Source: Chromatiales bacterium (GTDB lineage: Bacteria; Pseudomonadota; Gammaproteobacteria; Chromatiales; Chromatiaceae). From it: DNA of 36,413 nucleotides. The stretch covers positions 1 to 36,413 of the forward strand of contig JAQYVO010000289.1 of the NCBI GenBank assembly GCA_030145425.1, in the 5' to 3' direction. A program made the position numbers and the translations under genes. This document shows positions 9,132 to 18,387 of the stretch, piece by piece. The notes under the pieces are model-generated. The model saw only the letters and a program-made list of their open reading frames with translations, made no database searches and had not been told where the DNA came from. Within the stretch, counting starts at the first letter, position 1; each line of letters opens with the position of its first letter.

Positions 9132-9476
9132 CTATGACAGGGCGACGCCCCTGCTGGGTTCGTAGGGGTTGTAGTGTTTTATCTTGCGTCTGACGTTCCT
9201 TTGGACGATAACCCCTTCGATCTTGAATTCGCAGCCCTGCAACGGAATTTCCGGGTAAGCGGGATTGTCGGCGGTCAGCTTTTCCCGGCCATGCTCATCC
9301 CGTTCGAAGCGCCTGAACCACCGTTCGTCATCCACCACGGCGATAACGTAGGCACCCGGGCTGCAGACCTCGGATGGCTCTATGACGATGATGCAGTCCT
9401 TAGGGAATTCGGGCTCCATACTGTCGTCCAGTGCCTGCAGGGCATGGAGTTCGTTGTAACTGCAATCCTGGGTCAT
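9132..9476 (-). CDS. Stand-alone S24/LexA-like domain protein lacking a DNA-binding domain
   Basis: A protein of 114 residues that is almost entirely an S24 peptidase fold. The serine motif is DDSMEPEF with Ser19, and the C-terminal part has the typical LTADNPAYPEI. The helix-turn-helix found in LexA and CI repressors is absent. Where LexA has its catalytic lysine (TVKRL), this protein reads WFRRF with Arg55, so the Ser-Lys dyad seems broken. The start at 9476 is set by GGAGAAATGAT directly before the ATG; the frame is open further upstream without such a site. It heads the RND operon, 14 bases before the adaptor gene, and is divergent from the ABC exporter. A regulatory or sensing role is inferred. 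Confidence 0.82.
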   Translation of the reverse strand: MTQDCSYNELHALQALDDSMEPEFPKDCIIVIEPSEVCSPGAYVIAVVDDERWFRRFERDEHGREKLTADNPAYPEIPLQGCEFKIEGVIVQRNVRRKIKHYNPYEPSRGVALS

Positions 9477-9604
9477 ATCATTTCTCCACCACATCCTACA
9501 TCCGATTTGCGTGCACTTATGTTTCCGTCCGGAATTCCTATAGAATCCAGCGGTCCCCATTTGGTTCCCATCGGCGACGGATACATTAGAGATAGTACAC
9601 CAGC

Positions 9605-11407
9605 ATGCCCCATCACACACAGGCCGATGCGCGACCCCACAGCGACAGGAGGGACTGGCATAACCTGCGCGGGATGCTCCCCTTTATCTGGGAATATCGG
9701 GGCAGGGCGCTGTTTGCGCTGGTTTGCCTCGTGGTGGCCAAACTGGCAAATGTGGGCATTCCCCTGATACTGAAGGGCATCGTGGATGCCATGGACCGGG
9801 CCGGTAGCGTGATGCTGGTAATGCCGGTCTCCCTGCTGATGGCCTATGGCGTCCTGCGGTTGAGCAGTTCAATGTTCAACGAACTGCGGGACGCGGTGTT
9901 CGCGCGGGTCCGCTACCATGCGATGAGACGTCTGTCGACCCGGGTACTTTCCCACCTTCACCAACTGTCGCTTCGCTTTCACCTGGAACGTCGCACCGGG
10001 GCCATCAGCCGGGACCTGGAGCGCGGAACCCGAAGCGTCAGTTCCATTCTGAACTATATGGTTTTCAGCATCCTGCCGATGTTGGCGGAATTCTCTCTCG
10101 TGGCGCTGGTGCTGTTGACGCGATACGAACCGGTGTTCGCCCTGGTTACATTTGCCTCCGTGGTTGTTTACGTTCTCTTTACGCTCGCCGTTACCGAGTG
10201 GCGCATGGAGTACCGACACATGATGAACCGGCTGGAGTCGGAATCCAGCGCCCAGGCCTTTGACAGCCTCATCAACTATGAGACGGTCAAATATTTCGGT
10301 AACGAAAGACTTGAACTCGATCGGTTCGACGGTACGCTGGCGGAGTGGGAGGGGGCCGCGGTCAAGAGTCAGACTTCCATGTCCCTGCTCAATTTTGGCC
10401 AGGGCGGTATCATAGCGATCGCTGTAACCATCATCATGTTCTATGCCACCGAGGGGGTGGTTGAAGGCAACATGACAGTGGGTGACCTGGTTCTGGTCAA
10501 TGCCTTTCTTCTGCAGCTGTTCATACCGCTTAATTTTCTGGGTGTTGTCTATCGCCAGATCAAGTATTCACTGGCGGACATGGACCTGATTTTCAAGCTG
10601 TTGGAACAAAGGCCGGAAATCCAAGATCCTGTGGATGCCCCCGCGCTACAATTGAGAGGCGGTGGTTTCCACTTTGAAAAGGTGGATTTCTCGTACCAGG
10701 AGGATCGCCAGATACTTTATCAGGTCGATTTCCTTGTCGAACCCGGGGAAAAGGTGGCGGTGGTTGGCCACAGCGGGGCAGGCAAATCCACCCTCTCCCG
10801 GTTGTTGTTCAGATTTTACGATGTGACCGGTGGCCGGGTTCTGATAGATGGGCAGGATGTCAGGGAGGTCGACCAGGAAAGCCTGCGGCAGGTCATGGGT
10901 ATCGTGCCGCAGGATTCAGTACTTTTCAATGACAGTATCCGTTACAACCTCTCTTATGGCCGGCCGGAAGCCACGCAACATGAAATCGAAGAGGCAGCCG
11001 GAATGGCCCACATCCGGGATTTCATCGAGTCTCTCCCCCAGGGTTATGAAACGGTGGTCGGTGAGCGGGGGCTCAAATTGTCGGGCGGGGAAAAACAGCG
11101 CATCGCCCTCGCCCGGGCCATACTTAAGAAACCACGCATACTGGTTTTCGACGAGGCAACCTCATCCCTCGACAGCCACACGGAACAGGCTATCCAGGAG
11201 ACGCTACGGGAAGTCGCGGAGAATCACACCACGCTGGTTATTGCACATCGGCTTTCCACCGTCGTGGACGCCGACCGCATCCTGGTGATGTCCGAGGGTC
11301 GCATCGTGGAGCAGGGCACCCACAGGCAGCTGTTGGATAAAAACGGCGTCTACAGCGGCATGTGGCTGCTCCAGCAGCAGCAGAGGCAAACCTCTACGCT
11401 GGAGTGA
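9605..11407 (+). CDS. Atm1/HMT1-type ABC exporter (fused permease-ATPase)
   Basis: A half-transporter of 600 residues that would act as a homodimer. Six membrane helices occupy about 30-320. The ATPase domain follows with Walker A GHSGAGKST (from 388), signature LSGGEKQR and Walker B ILVFDEATSSLD. SLRFHLERRTGAISRDLERG in the first third is the hallmark of the Atm1/ABCB6/ABCB7 group, whose bacterial member from Novosphingobium exports glutathione conjugates and protects against heavy metals. No glutathione or iron-sulfur gene lies next to it. The gene starts 128 bases from the divergent S24 gene. The start codon lacks a strong Shine-Dalgarno sequence, and the ATG at 9605 is simply the first plausible one. 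Confidence 0.94.
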   Translation: MPHHTQADARPHSDRRDWHNLRGMLPFIWEYRGRALFALVCLVVAKLANVGIPLILKGIVDAMDRAGSVMLVMPVSLLMAYGVLRLSSSMFNELRDAVFARVRYHAMRRLSTRVLSHLHQLSLRFHLERRTGAISRDLERGTRSVSSILNYMVFSILPMLAEFSLVALVLLTRYEPVFALVTFASVVVYVLFTLAVTEWRMEYRHMMNRLESESSAQAFDSLINYETVKYFGNERLELDRFDGTLAEWEGAAVKSQTSMSLLNFGQGGIIAIAVTIIMFYATEGVVEGNMTVGDLVLVNAFLLQLFIPLNFLGVVYRQIKYSLADMDLIFKLLEQRPEIQDPVDAPALQLRGGGFHFEKVDFSYQEDRQILYQVDFLVEPGEKVAVVGHSGAGKSTLSRLLFRFYDVTGGRVLIDGQDVREVDQESLRQVMGIVPQDSVLFNDSIRYNLSYGRPEATQHEIEEAAGMAHIRDFIESLPQGYETVVGERGLKLSGGEKQRIALARAILKKPRILVFDEATSSLDSHTEQAIQETLREVAENHTTLVIAHRLSTVVDADRILVMSEGRIVEQGTHRQLLDKNGVYSGMWLLQQQQRQTSTLE

Positions 11408-11525
11408 TTCAGTCACAGCAGACTCACGGCATCTCTGTCGCCGCTATTGAATTCCCCTATAATGCCGCATGACCAGCGTTAACGACGAAAGAACGCAAAG
11501 AGGCAGATATAGCGGGGAGGTCATT

Positions 11526-13148
11526 ATGAGTGACCTTCTCAAACGCTCCCCTATTCTGCGTCTGCTGGTGGTGGGGAGGCTGCTGGGCCCTCTCGGAATT
11601 CTCGTAGCGACACTGATCCTCAACCTGCTGCTTGCCCTGGCTGTATATATCGATGTCGCCGCCGAACAGCAGGTAGCCGCGCTTTTCATTCTGTTCGGAG
11701 TCATCTCACTTACGGCGGCATTCGTGGGTGCGGCCCGACTGCGCAACCAGCTGCTCAAACCTCTGGTGGAATTGGAACAGGCGGTAGCAGACGTCTGCGA
11801 AGGGGAGCCATGGTCGAATCTTCCTCTCAAGACAGTGGGCGTATTGGGCCCGGTGACAAGGGATCTGGACAGCCTGAGCGGTGAACTGATCGATTTGTAT
11901 GAGGATATGGACAACCGGGTGGCCCGCCAGACCCGGCGGCTGGCCCAACAGACTTCTTCGCTGAAGATACTGTACGACGTCGCAGCCAGCATCACCCGGG
12001 TGAGTGACATGGATGAGTTGCTGGTTCGGGTGTTGCGCGTGGTCAAGGAGATGCTGAACGGAAAATCAGCGACCATACAGTTGGAATCCACCAGTGGACA
12101 GATGCGGCTGGTGGGCAGCATCGATCCCCATGGACGGCTGCTCAGGGAAAATGAGCAGTTACCGGTAATACTCTGTCGATGCGGGAAGGCCCTGTCGAGC
12201 GGAGATATCCTCTGTGAACATGACGCCAAGGTATGCTCGCGCCGGATCGGGCGCCGCATGTACAGCGGCGAGGAGATCGAGACCGTGTCGGTCCCTTTTT
12301 CATTCCACGGTGCCACACTCGGGATATTCCGTATTTATGTGCCCCGAACCGGGCAGGGTGTAAGACAGGATATCAAAGATCTTCTGCACACCATCGGCAA
12401 CCATCTGGCGATGGCCATGGCAAAACAGCGTTCTGATGAGGAGGCCCGGCGTCTTTCAATCATCGAGGAGCGAACCACCTTTGCAAACGAGCTGCACGAT
12501 TCCCTGGCTCAAACACTGGCGAGCCTGAGATATCAGGTGCGCATGCTCGAAGAGACCCTGGAGAAGGAACCGGTCAACCCGCGGGCACGGAGTGAGCTGA
12601 ACCGCATCAGGAACGGTCTGGACGAAGCCCATATCGAACTGCGGGAGCTCCTGAACAGTTTCAGGGCACCCCTCGATCAAAGGGGGCTGGTGCCGGCTCT
12701 GGTGAAACTCACCCAACGCTTTCAGCAGGAGACGGGCATACATATTTTTTTTCAACGGGAATGCCGTCAGGTTACGTTCGACTCCGGCGAGGAGATGCAG
12801 CTGCTGCGCATTGTTCAGGAATGTCTCGCGAATATCCGAAAACATGCTCAGGCGAATAACGTCAGAGTTCTGCTCAATTGCTCCCCTGATGGGGAATGTA
12901 TGCTGCTGGTTGAGGATGACGGTATCGGGTTCGAGTTCGAGACGGTGATGCCGGCGGGAAAACCCGGTGAGCATATCGGGTTGTCCATTATGGAGGAGCG
13001 GGCCCGCAGACTTGGTGCCTCTATTCGGGTCGAAAGTGAGCCGGGCGAGGGTACCAGAGTCGAATTGATGTACAGACCGGGGGCAGGAAATATGTCACCG
13101 GAGGAGGACTCGGCCAACCGTTCTGCCAATCAGGTGGCGGTAGATTGA
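11526..13148 (+). CDS. NarX-like sensor histidine kinase with cytoplasmic cysteine cluster
   Basis: A membrane kinase of 540 residues. Two N-terminal helices are separated by only about ten residues (VYIDVAAEQQ), so there is no periplasmic nitrate-binding domain as in NarX. A HAMP-like linker follows, then a GAF-like region (about 150-300) with four close cysteines, Cys217, Cys219, Cys230 and Cys237. A HisKA_3 phosphoacceptor helix has His324 in ELHDSLAQTLASL, and an HATPase domain has VEDDGIGFE and GLSIMEERA. GGGGAGGT lies six bases before the ATG at 11526, making it a better start than the in-frame ATG at 11469. HisKA_3 kinases usually pair with a NarL/LuxR-type regulator; none is adjacent here. 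The cysteines could bind a metal or Fe-S cluster, or sense redox state; that is inference. Confidence 0.9.
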   Translation: MSDLLKRSPILRLLVVGRLLGPLGILVATLILNLLLALAVYIDVAAEQQVAALFILFGVISLTAAFVGAARLRNQLLKPLVELEQAVADVCEGEPWSNLPLKTVGVLGPVTRDLDSLSGELIDLYEDMDNRVARQTRRLAQQTSSLKILYDVAASITRVSDMDELLVRVLRVVKEMLNGKSATIQLESTSGQMRLVGSIDPHGRLLRENEQLPVILCRCGKALSSGDILCEHDAKVCSRRIGRRMYSGEEIETVSVPFSFHGATLGIFRIYVPRTGQGVRQDIKDLLHTIGNHLAMAMAKQRSDEEARRLSIIEERTTFANELHDSLAQTLASLRYQVRMLEETLEKEPVNPRARSELNRIRNGLDEAHIELRELLNSFRAPLDQRGLVPALVKLTQRFQQETGIHIFFQRECRQVTFDSGEEMQLLRIVQECLANIRKHAQANNVRVLLNCSPDGECMLLVEDDGIGFEFETVMPAGKPGEHIGLSIMEERARRLGASIRVESEPGEGTRVELMYRPGAGNMSPEEDSANRSANQVAVD

Positions 13149-13172
13149 CATCGAGTCCTATCGGCGTATAAA
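13145..13172 (+). promoter_or_regulatory. Strong sigma-70 promoter for fba
   Basis: TTGACA (13145-13150), a 16-base spacer and TATAAA (13167-13172). The -35 box is perfect and the -10 box is one base from consensus. The -35 overlaps the stop codon of the upstream histidine kinase gene. The expected transcript would have a leader of about 50 bases before fba. Confidence 0.72.
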
Positions 13173-13228
13173 CGGGTGTAGAGTCACAGTTCGGATCAAC
13201 TTGAAAATCCAGTATAAGGAGCATGGGC

Positions 13229-14299
13229 ATGACGGGTGTGTTAGACGTAGTAAAACCGGGTGTAGTCACGGGTGATGACGTACAGAAGCTTTTGCAGTTT
13301 GCCAAGGACAACAGCTTCGCAATGCCAGCCGTAAATGTAGTGAGTACCAATTCGGTTAATGCGGTGCTGGAAGCTGCCGCATCGGTCAATTCCCCGGTTA
13401 TGATCCAGTTCTCCAGCGGTGGTGCGGGCTTTTATGCAGGCAAGGGGTGCCCATCGGAAAAGGCACTGGTCATGGGCGCGGTTTCGGGTGCCCATCATGT
13501 CAGAACCATGGCTGAGCTGTACGGTGTTCCGGTGATACTGCACACTGATCATGCCGCCCGCAAGTTGCTGCCCTGGGTGGACGGCATGCTGGATGCCGGT
13601 GAGAGGCTTTATGAGCAGACCGGAAAGCCCCTGTTCAGCTCCCATATGCTGGATCTTTCCGCTGAACCCCTGGAGCAGAATATAGCGACCTGCGAAGAAT
13701 ACCTTAAACGGATGAGCAGCATCGGTATGACCTTAGAGATCGAACTGGGCGTGACCGGTGGCGAGGAGGACGGGGTCGACAATACCGGGATCGATAATTC
13801 TGCACTCTATACTCAGCCGGAAGAGGTCGCGCTCGCCTATGAGCGGCTCAACGGTATCAGCGAGAAGTTCACGGTGGCCGCATCATTCGGCAATGTCCAC
13901 GGTGTTTACAAGCCGGGGAACGTGATGTTGACTCCCAAGATCCTGGCTAATTCCCAGCAATTTATCCAGGAGAAGTATCAAACCGGTGAGCGGCCGGTGT
14001 TCTTCGTATTCCACGGTGGCTCCGGTTCCAGCCGCGAGGATATCCGTGAAGCGATTTCCTACGGTGTGATAAAGATGAATATCGACACCGATACCCAATG
14101 GGCCGCTTGGGATGGCGTGCGTGTCTACGAGGAAAAGAACCATGATTATCTTCAGGGACAGATTGGAAACCCTGACGGCGAAGACAAGCCCAACAAGAAA
14201 TTTTATGACCCGAGAGCATGGCTGCGTGCCGGGGAGCAGTCCATGGTTGAGCGCCTCAAGGTGGCGTTCGAGGATTTGAACTGCATGGACCGTAACTGA
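13229..14299 (+). CDS. fbaA: Class II fructose-bisphosphate aldolase
   Basis: Zinc-dependent aldolase that interconverts fructose 1,6-bisphosphate with DHAP and glyceraldehyde 3-phosphate in glycolysis, gluconeogenesis and (if present) the Calvin cycle. It has 356 residues and aligns along its whole length with E. coli FbaA as I remember it (VVKPGVVTGDDVQK, GEEDGVDN, WLRAGEQSM). Zinc and active-site residues are visible: HTDH at 105-108 with Asp107, Glu172, NVHG with His224 and FHGGSG with His262. AAGGAG ends seven bases before the ATG at 13229, so this start is preferred over the ATG at 13223, which is only one base from it. It appears to be transcribed alone from its own promoter. Confidence 0.97.
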   Translation: MTGVLDVVKPGVVTGDDVQKLLQFAKDNSFAMPAVNVVSTNSVNAVLEAAASVNSPVMIQFSSGGAGFYAGKGCPSEKALVMGAVSGAHHVRTMAELYGVPVILHTDHAARKLLPWVDGMLDAGERLYEQTGKPLFSSHMLDLSAEPLEQNIATCEEYLKRMSSIGMTLEIELGVTGGEEDGVDNTGIDNSALYTQPEEVALAYERLNGISEKFTVAASFGNVHGVYKPGNVMLTPKILANSQQFIQEKYQTGERPVFFVFHGGSGSSREDIREAISYGVIKMNIDTDTQWAAWDGVRVYEEKNHDYLQGQIGNPDGEDKPNKKFYDPRAWLRAGEQSMVERLKVAFEDLNCMDRN

Positions 14300-14496
14300 A
14301 CGAAGACTGCAGGCAGGATATGGTGAACAAAGTGAACCGCATCGGTCATAACGCCAGGATCAAGAATAAAAATCCCCGGCCGATGCACTTACAGGGCTGA
14401 TGTATTATCGTGTCGGGGTGCGCAGGCATCTGAACGACCGGTAGCGGGGTTCATTTAGGGCCTCAGACAGTCCGAGTTGTTGAGGAATCTGGATTC

Positions 14497-17400
14497 ATGG
14501 GGTGGGCATTCCAGCACCGTTCGTTCCTTTTCGTATTGCCATTGACAATACTGGGGCTTTATACCCTCGCGATGCTGCCCTGGATTGCGGTGATATACGA
14601 TCAGCACCGGATTGAGGTGATGGCGCAGGGTCGGGCTGAACTGGTCGCGGAGGGGTACAGACTCGAACAGCTGTTGCAGCATCAGCCTGATGTAAAAAAC
14701 ACCAATCTGGAGCAACAGCTCAAACTGCATCCCGCAGACCCCAGACCGATCTCTTCTGCGATCATAGACGGGGACGGCCTGATTCTGGCTTCCAATCGTC
14801 CGGCATGGTCCGGCAGGATGATCACCGCGCTTGAGGGGATTGAAGGCGGGCAAGTTCTGGAGCGGATAGCCGCTCGGAGAATGAGCACCTGGACGAGTCA
14901 GGAGCAGCATCGTCTTCATGGCATTTTTCCCCACGGGCAAACAACAAGTTCCCGGGACAATCAACAGTCGCTCTCCGGTTCCATCTATCTCGAGCTTGAT
15001 CTTTCTGCGCAACATGACAACATCATTCGGGATCTGATCCGGGATGTGGGGTTGCTTTGGCTGCTCCTGTTGCTGGCCACGTTCACCGGTGGATTTCTTG
15101 TGCACAAGAAAACCAGGGGTCAACTCTCGGCCAGCCAGCGGCAATATGAAGCGCTGACCGAGTTGGCACCGGTAGGCATATTTCGTACCGATGATGAGGG
15201 TAACTGTGTTTTCGTCAATGCCCGCTGCAGCGAAATGGCGGGTCTGGCTGAGGAGCAGCTAAAGGGAGATGGCTGGCTGGGTGCCTTCTATCCCGATGAC
15301 CGGGAAAGGGTAGAGGAAGAGTGGAACAAGGCGCGGGAAAATGATGGGGTGTTCGAATGCGAGACCCGGCTGAATGGTTCCGAAGACCCGGCGGTTTGGG
15401 TAATTGTGCGGGCTGTTCCGGAGAAGGATGCCAAAGGCCACACCACCGGATACGTCGGCACGGTCACCGATATAGGAAGCAGTGAAGAAGTGGAGGCGGC
15501 ACTGCAGAAGACCGAGCATCAGCTCAAGGAGGCGCAGGATCATGCGCGCCTGGGCTACTGGGACCTCGATGCACAAACCGGCGAGGCCCATTGGTCGGAA
15601 CAGCTTTACAGGATCACCGGGCTGGATATGTCCGTCAGCGTGGGTACCGAGATTCTCTCGGGTATTATCGATTCCCGGGACCGTGAGCCGGTTTTGGCGT
15701 CCATAAAAAGGGCAATACAAGAAGGTGCTCATCATCACATGAAGTACCGGATTCTCAGGGCGGATACCGGGGAGCGGCGCTGGGTTGAATGCAGTGCGAA
15801 GCCCGTTTTCGATGAAAAGGGTCGTGTGATCCGGCTGCAGGGTATTGCACAGGACGTGACCGAGCACAAGCAGGCGGAGCTGAAACTCGAGCAGGCCCTG
15901 CTCCGCGCCGATCAGTATCTGGATGTGGTCGGCGTGATGCTGCTGGGTCTGGACAGGAACGGATCCATAACCCTGCTGAATCGCAGAGGCAGCGAAATTC
16001 TCGGTTGCCCCCAGGAGCAGGCCCTGGGGCTCGACTGGATTCAGGAGTTCATACCGGAGGCTGACCGTGAAGAGACGCGGCGCATGCTGCTTGCTTTCGA
16101 ATCTGCCGAGCCGGCGTTGATCAAGCATGCCGAGAACACCATCATTACGAGGCAGGGTGAACGGCGGCGAATCGCCTGGCACAACGTGTTGCTAAAAGAG
16201 CCCGGCGGAAAAATCAGCGGCATACTCTCTTCGGGTGAGGATGTGACAAGTCAGCGGCAGACCGAAGAATCCTTAAGGCTCGCCGCAGGGGTTTTCGACA
16301 ATACACACGATGGTGTGATCATCACCGACGTAGATGGCAGCATCCTCAATGTCAACGAGGCATTCAGCAGAATGACCGGTTACCGGCGGGATCAGGTGCT
16401 GGGAAAGAATCCAAGTATCTTCAAGTCCGGCAAACATGACGGGGAGTTTTACCGGGGGATGTGGCAATCGATCGAGGAAAACGGTTTCTGGGAAGGGGAG
16501 ATCACCAATCGCCGGATGGACGGTGAGCCCATTTACGAAAACCTCGCCATTAGTGCAGTGCGCGACAATTTGGGCAATTTAACCCAGTATGTCGGCGTAT
16601 TCTCCGATATCAGTCACTTTAAAGCACATCAGGAACGCCTGGCATGGCAGGCGCAGCACGATATCCTGACAGGACTGCCAAACAGACTGCTCCTGTCCGA
16701 GAGAATGGAATCAGCGTTCAAACTTGCCAAACGCCAGAAACAGATGGTAGCCAACTGTATTCTGGATCTGGACAAGTTCAAGCCCATAAATGATGAGTAC
16801 GGACACGAAACCGGCGATCAACTGCTGATCGAGATCGCCAAACGCCTGACCCTGGCAGTCAGATCTGTCGATACCGTGGCCCGGCTGGGTGGCGATGAGT
16901 TCGTGCTCGTACTGGCCGGTTGCAACAGTGTTACCGAGGTTGAGGAGGTCCTGACCCGTGTTCAGTCTCAACTGAGGCTGCCTGTGCAGATTGGCGAGCA
17001 CAGTCTGCACGTCTCTTCCAGTATCGGCATTGCCCTTTACCCGGTAAACGGAGAAGAGGCAGATAAATTGCTGCGTCGGGCGGACAAAGCGATGTACGTG
17101 GTGAAACAATCGGGAAAAGATACCTTCCGGTTTTTTGACCAGCTCGAGGAACAACAGGCCAAAGCCCATCGCCAGTTCATGAATGAGATGCGCGCTGCGT
17201 TGAAAGGCGGCGAACTCAGACTGGTGTATCACCCCACGATAGATGTTCACCGGGGCGAGGTTTCGGGTGTAAAGGCCCTTGTGCGCTGGGAGCATCCCCG
17301 GGATGGGCTGCTGCTTCCGGAACGGTTTCTGCCTCAAATCGAATCCACCCGACTCGCCGTCGAACTCGATCAATGGGTGATCGGCGAAGCGGTGCGTCAG

Positions 17401-18327
17401 ATGCAGGCCTGGGGCTCCGGAGCGTTGGATCTTTCTGTCAGCCTGAATGTCGGTGCCCACACCCTGCTCGATCCCAATTCTCTGATTTGGCTGCGAGACG
17501 TCCTGGCCGGTGCCCCGGATTTAGACCCCTCGCGAATTGAACTGGAGATACTGGAGAGCACCGCCCTGTCCGATCTGCAGCTGGTCACTGAAACCATCAA
17601 CGCCTATCGGGAACTCGGTGTGAGCTTTGCCCTCGGAGACTTTGGCACAGGCTACTCTTCCCTGACCTTTCTCAAGAAACTACCGGTACAGGTCATCAAG
17701 ATGGATCATACTTTCGTCCGGGGCATGCTGCAGGATCCGGACGATCTCGCCATTGTCGAGGGTATGATGGGACTGGCCCAGGCATTCAACCGCACGGTTG
17801 TTGCCGAGGGTGTTGAGACCGCCGAACACGGCAGGCTGCTGCTGAGTATGGGCTGCCAGAAGCTTCAGGGTTACGGGATAGCCAAGCCAATGCCTCCCGA
17901 TGAACTGGGAGACTGGATTCGGGGTTTCGAGATCAACGATTCCTGGCAGCAGGCCGAGTCGGAATTTATCACCTGGGATCTTTCGCTGCTTTCGGCAGAT
18001 CTGTTCCACCGTCAGTGGGTCCGGCGGATTTTGGAACGGTCAGGTGACGCACATGATCTGGGTGAAGATCTCCTGCTGGATGGGAACGAATGCCGATTCG
18101 GGCATTGGCTGAATGGTCCGGGATCCGCAGCATGGGGCCACCTGGAGGCGTTCAGGGATATCGTGTCCATTCACAGCAAGCTTCATGAGGTCGCTCAAAG
18201 ACTGCTGATTGACGCGGTTGGTGACGATGCCTCCGCCTTGGCGGAGGAGAAGGAACAGCTGCTGGTTCTGCAGGAGAAGTTGTCCGATAAATTCAAACAG
18301 CTGCAGAGGGCTCTGGTTCCTGACTAG
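14497..18327 (+). CDS. Membrane PAS-GGDEF-EAL protein with degenerate EAL and C-terminal CZB-like zinc domain
   Basis: A c-di-GMP signalling protein of 1276 residues. It has TM1 at about 9-30, a periplasmic segment of about 150 residues, and TM2 at about 183-205. Four PAS domains follow to about 715. The GGDEF domain is intact (GGDEF at 798-802) with a product-inhibition site RSVD at 789-792. The EAL domain (about 890-1145) is degenerate: the EAL glutamate is Lys926 (KALVRW) and the first aspartate of DDFGTG is Gly1047, so two metal ligands are lost. The last 110 residues have the CZB pattern: His1171/Trp1174 (HRQW), Cys1199-Gly1202-Trp1204 (CRFGHW), and His1226/His1230 (HSKLH). Predicted: a diguanylate cyclase without phosphodiesterase activity, tuned by PAS inputs and zinc. 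Confidence 0.92.
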   Translation: MGWAFQHRSFLFVLPLTILGLYTLAMLPWIAVIYDQHRIEVMAQGRAELVAEGYRLEQLLQHQPDVKNTNLEQQLKLHPADPRPISSAIIDGDGLILASNRPAWSGRMITALEGIEGGQVLERIAARRMSTWTSQEQHRLHGIFPHGQTTSSRDNQQSLSGSIYLELDLSAQHDNIIRDLIRDVGLLWLLLLLATFTGGFLVHKKTRGQLSASQRQYEALTELAPVGIFRTDDEGNCVFVNARCSEMAGLAEEQLKGDGWLGAFYPDDRERVEEEWNKARENDGVFECETRLNGSEDPAVWVIVRAVPEKDAKGHTTGYVGTVTDIGSSEEVEAALQKTEHQLKEAQDHARLGYWDLDAQTGEAHWSEQLYRITGLDMSVSVGTEILSGIIDSRDREPVLASIKRAIQEGAHHHMKYRILRADTGERRWVECSAKPVFDEKGRVIRLQGIAQDVTEHKQAELKLEQALLRADQYLDVVGVMLLGLDRNGSITLLNRRGSEILGCPQEQALGLDWIQEFIPEADREETRRMLLAFESAEPALIKHAENTIITRQGERRRIAWHNVLLKEPGGKISGILSSGEDVTSQRQTEESLRLAAGVFDNTHDGVIITDVDGSILNVNEAFSRMTGYRRDQVLGKNPSIFKSGKHDGEFYRGMWQSIEENGFWEGEITNRRMDGEPIYENLAISAVRDNLGNLTQYVGVFSDISHFKAHQERLAWQAQHDILTGLPNRLLLSERMESAFKLAKRQKQMVANCILDLDKFKPINDEYGHETGDQLLIEIAKRLTLAVRSVDTVARLGGDEFVLVLAGCNSVTEVEEVLTRVQSQLRLPVQIGEHSLHVSSSIGIALYPVNGEEADKLLRRADKAMYVVKQSGKDTFRFFDQLEEQQAKAHRQFMNEMRAALKGGELRLVYHPTIDVHRGEVSGVKALVRWEHPRDGLLLPERFLPQIESTRLAVELDQWVIGEAVRQMQAWGSGALDLSVSLNVGAHTLLDPNSLIWLRDVLAGAPDLDPSRIELEILESTALSDLQLVTETINAYRELGVSFALGDFGTGYSSLTFLKKLPVQVIKMDHTFVRGMLQDPDDLAIVEGMMGLAQAFNRTVVAEGVETAEHGRLLLSMGCQKLQGYGIAKPMPPDELGDWIRGFEINDSWQQAESEFITWDLSLLSADLFHRQWVRRILERSGDAHDLGEDLLLDGNECRFGHWLNGPGSAAWGHLEAFRDIVSIHSKLHEVAQRLLIDAVGDDASALAEEKEQLLVLQEKLSDKFKQLQRALVPD

Positions 18328-18366
18328 TGCACTGGCGGCCGAGGCGATCTCAGAATTTTACCGTGT

Positions 18367-18387
18367 TAAGTCCGACAGCCTCCTAGG
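18367..18387 (-). repeat. 21-bp sequence shared with the mobile-element end at 36245
   Basis: Read on the minus strand, this is identical over 21 bases to 36245-36265. It starts CCTAGGAGGCTG and ends CGGACTTA. The TAG inside it is the stop codon of the cytochrome c gene. Flanking bases differ at both ends, so only the terminal piece of the element seems to be here. Confidence 0.75.

Noticed and set aside
14339-14386. Inverted repeat GCATCGG/CCGATGC after fba as a terminator
   Set aside because: The loop is 34 bases, the arms are only 7 bases, and no T tract follows.
15259-16182. Minus-strand open frame of 307 codons within the GGDEF/EAL gene
   Set aside because: Antisense shadow of the PAS domains with no motifs or ribosome site.
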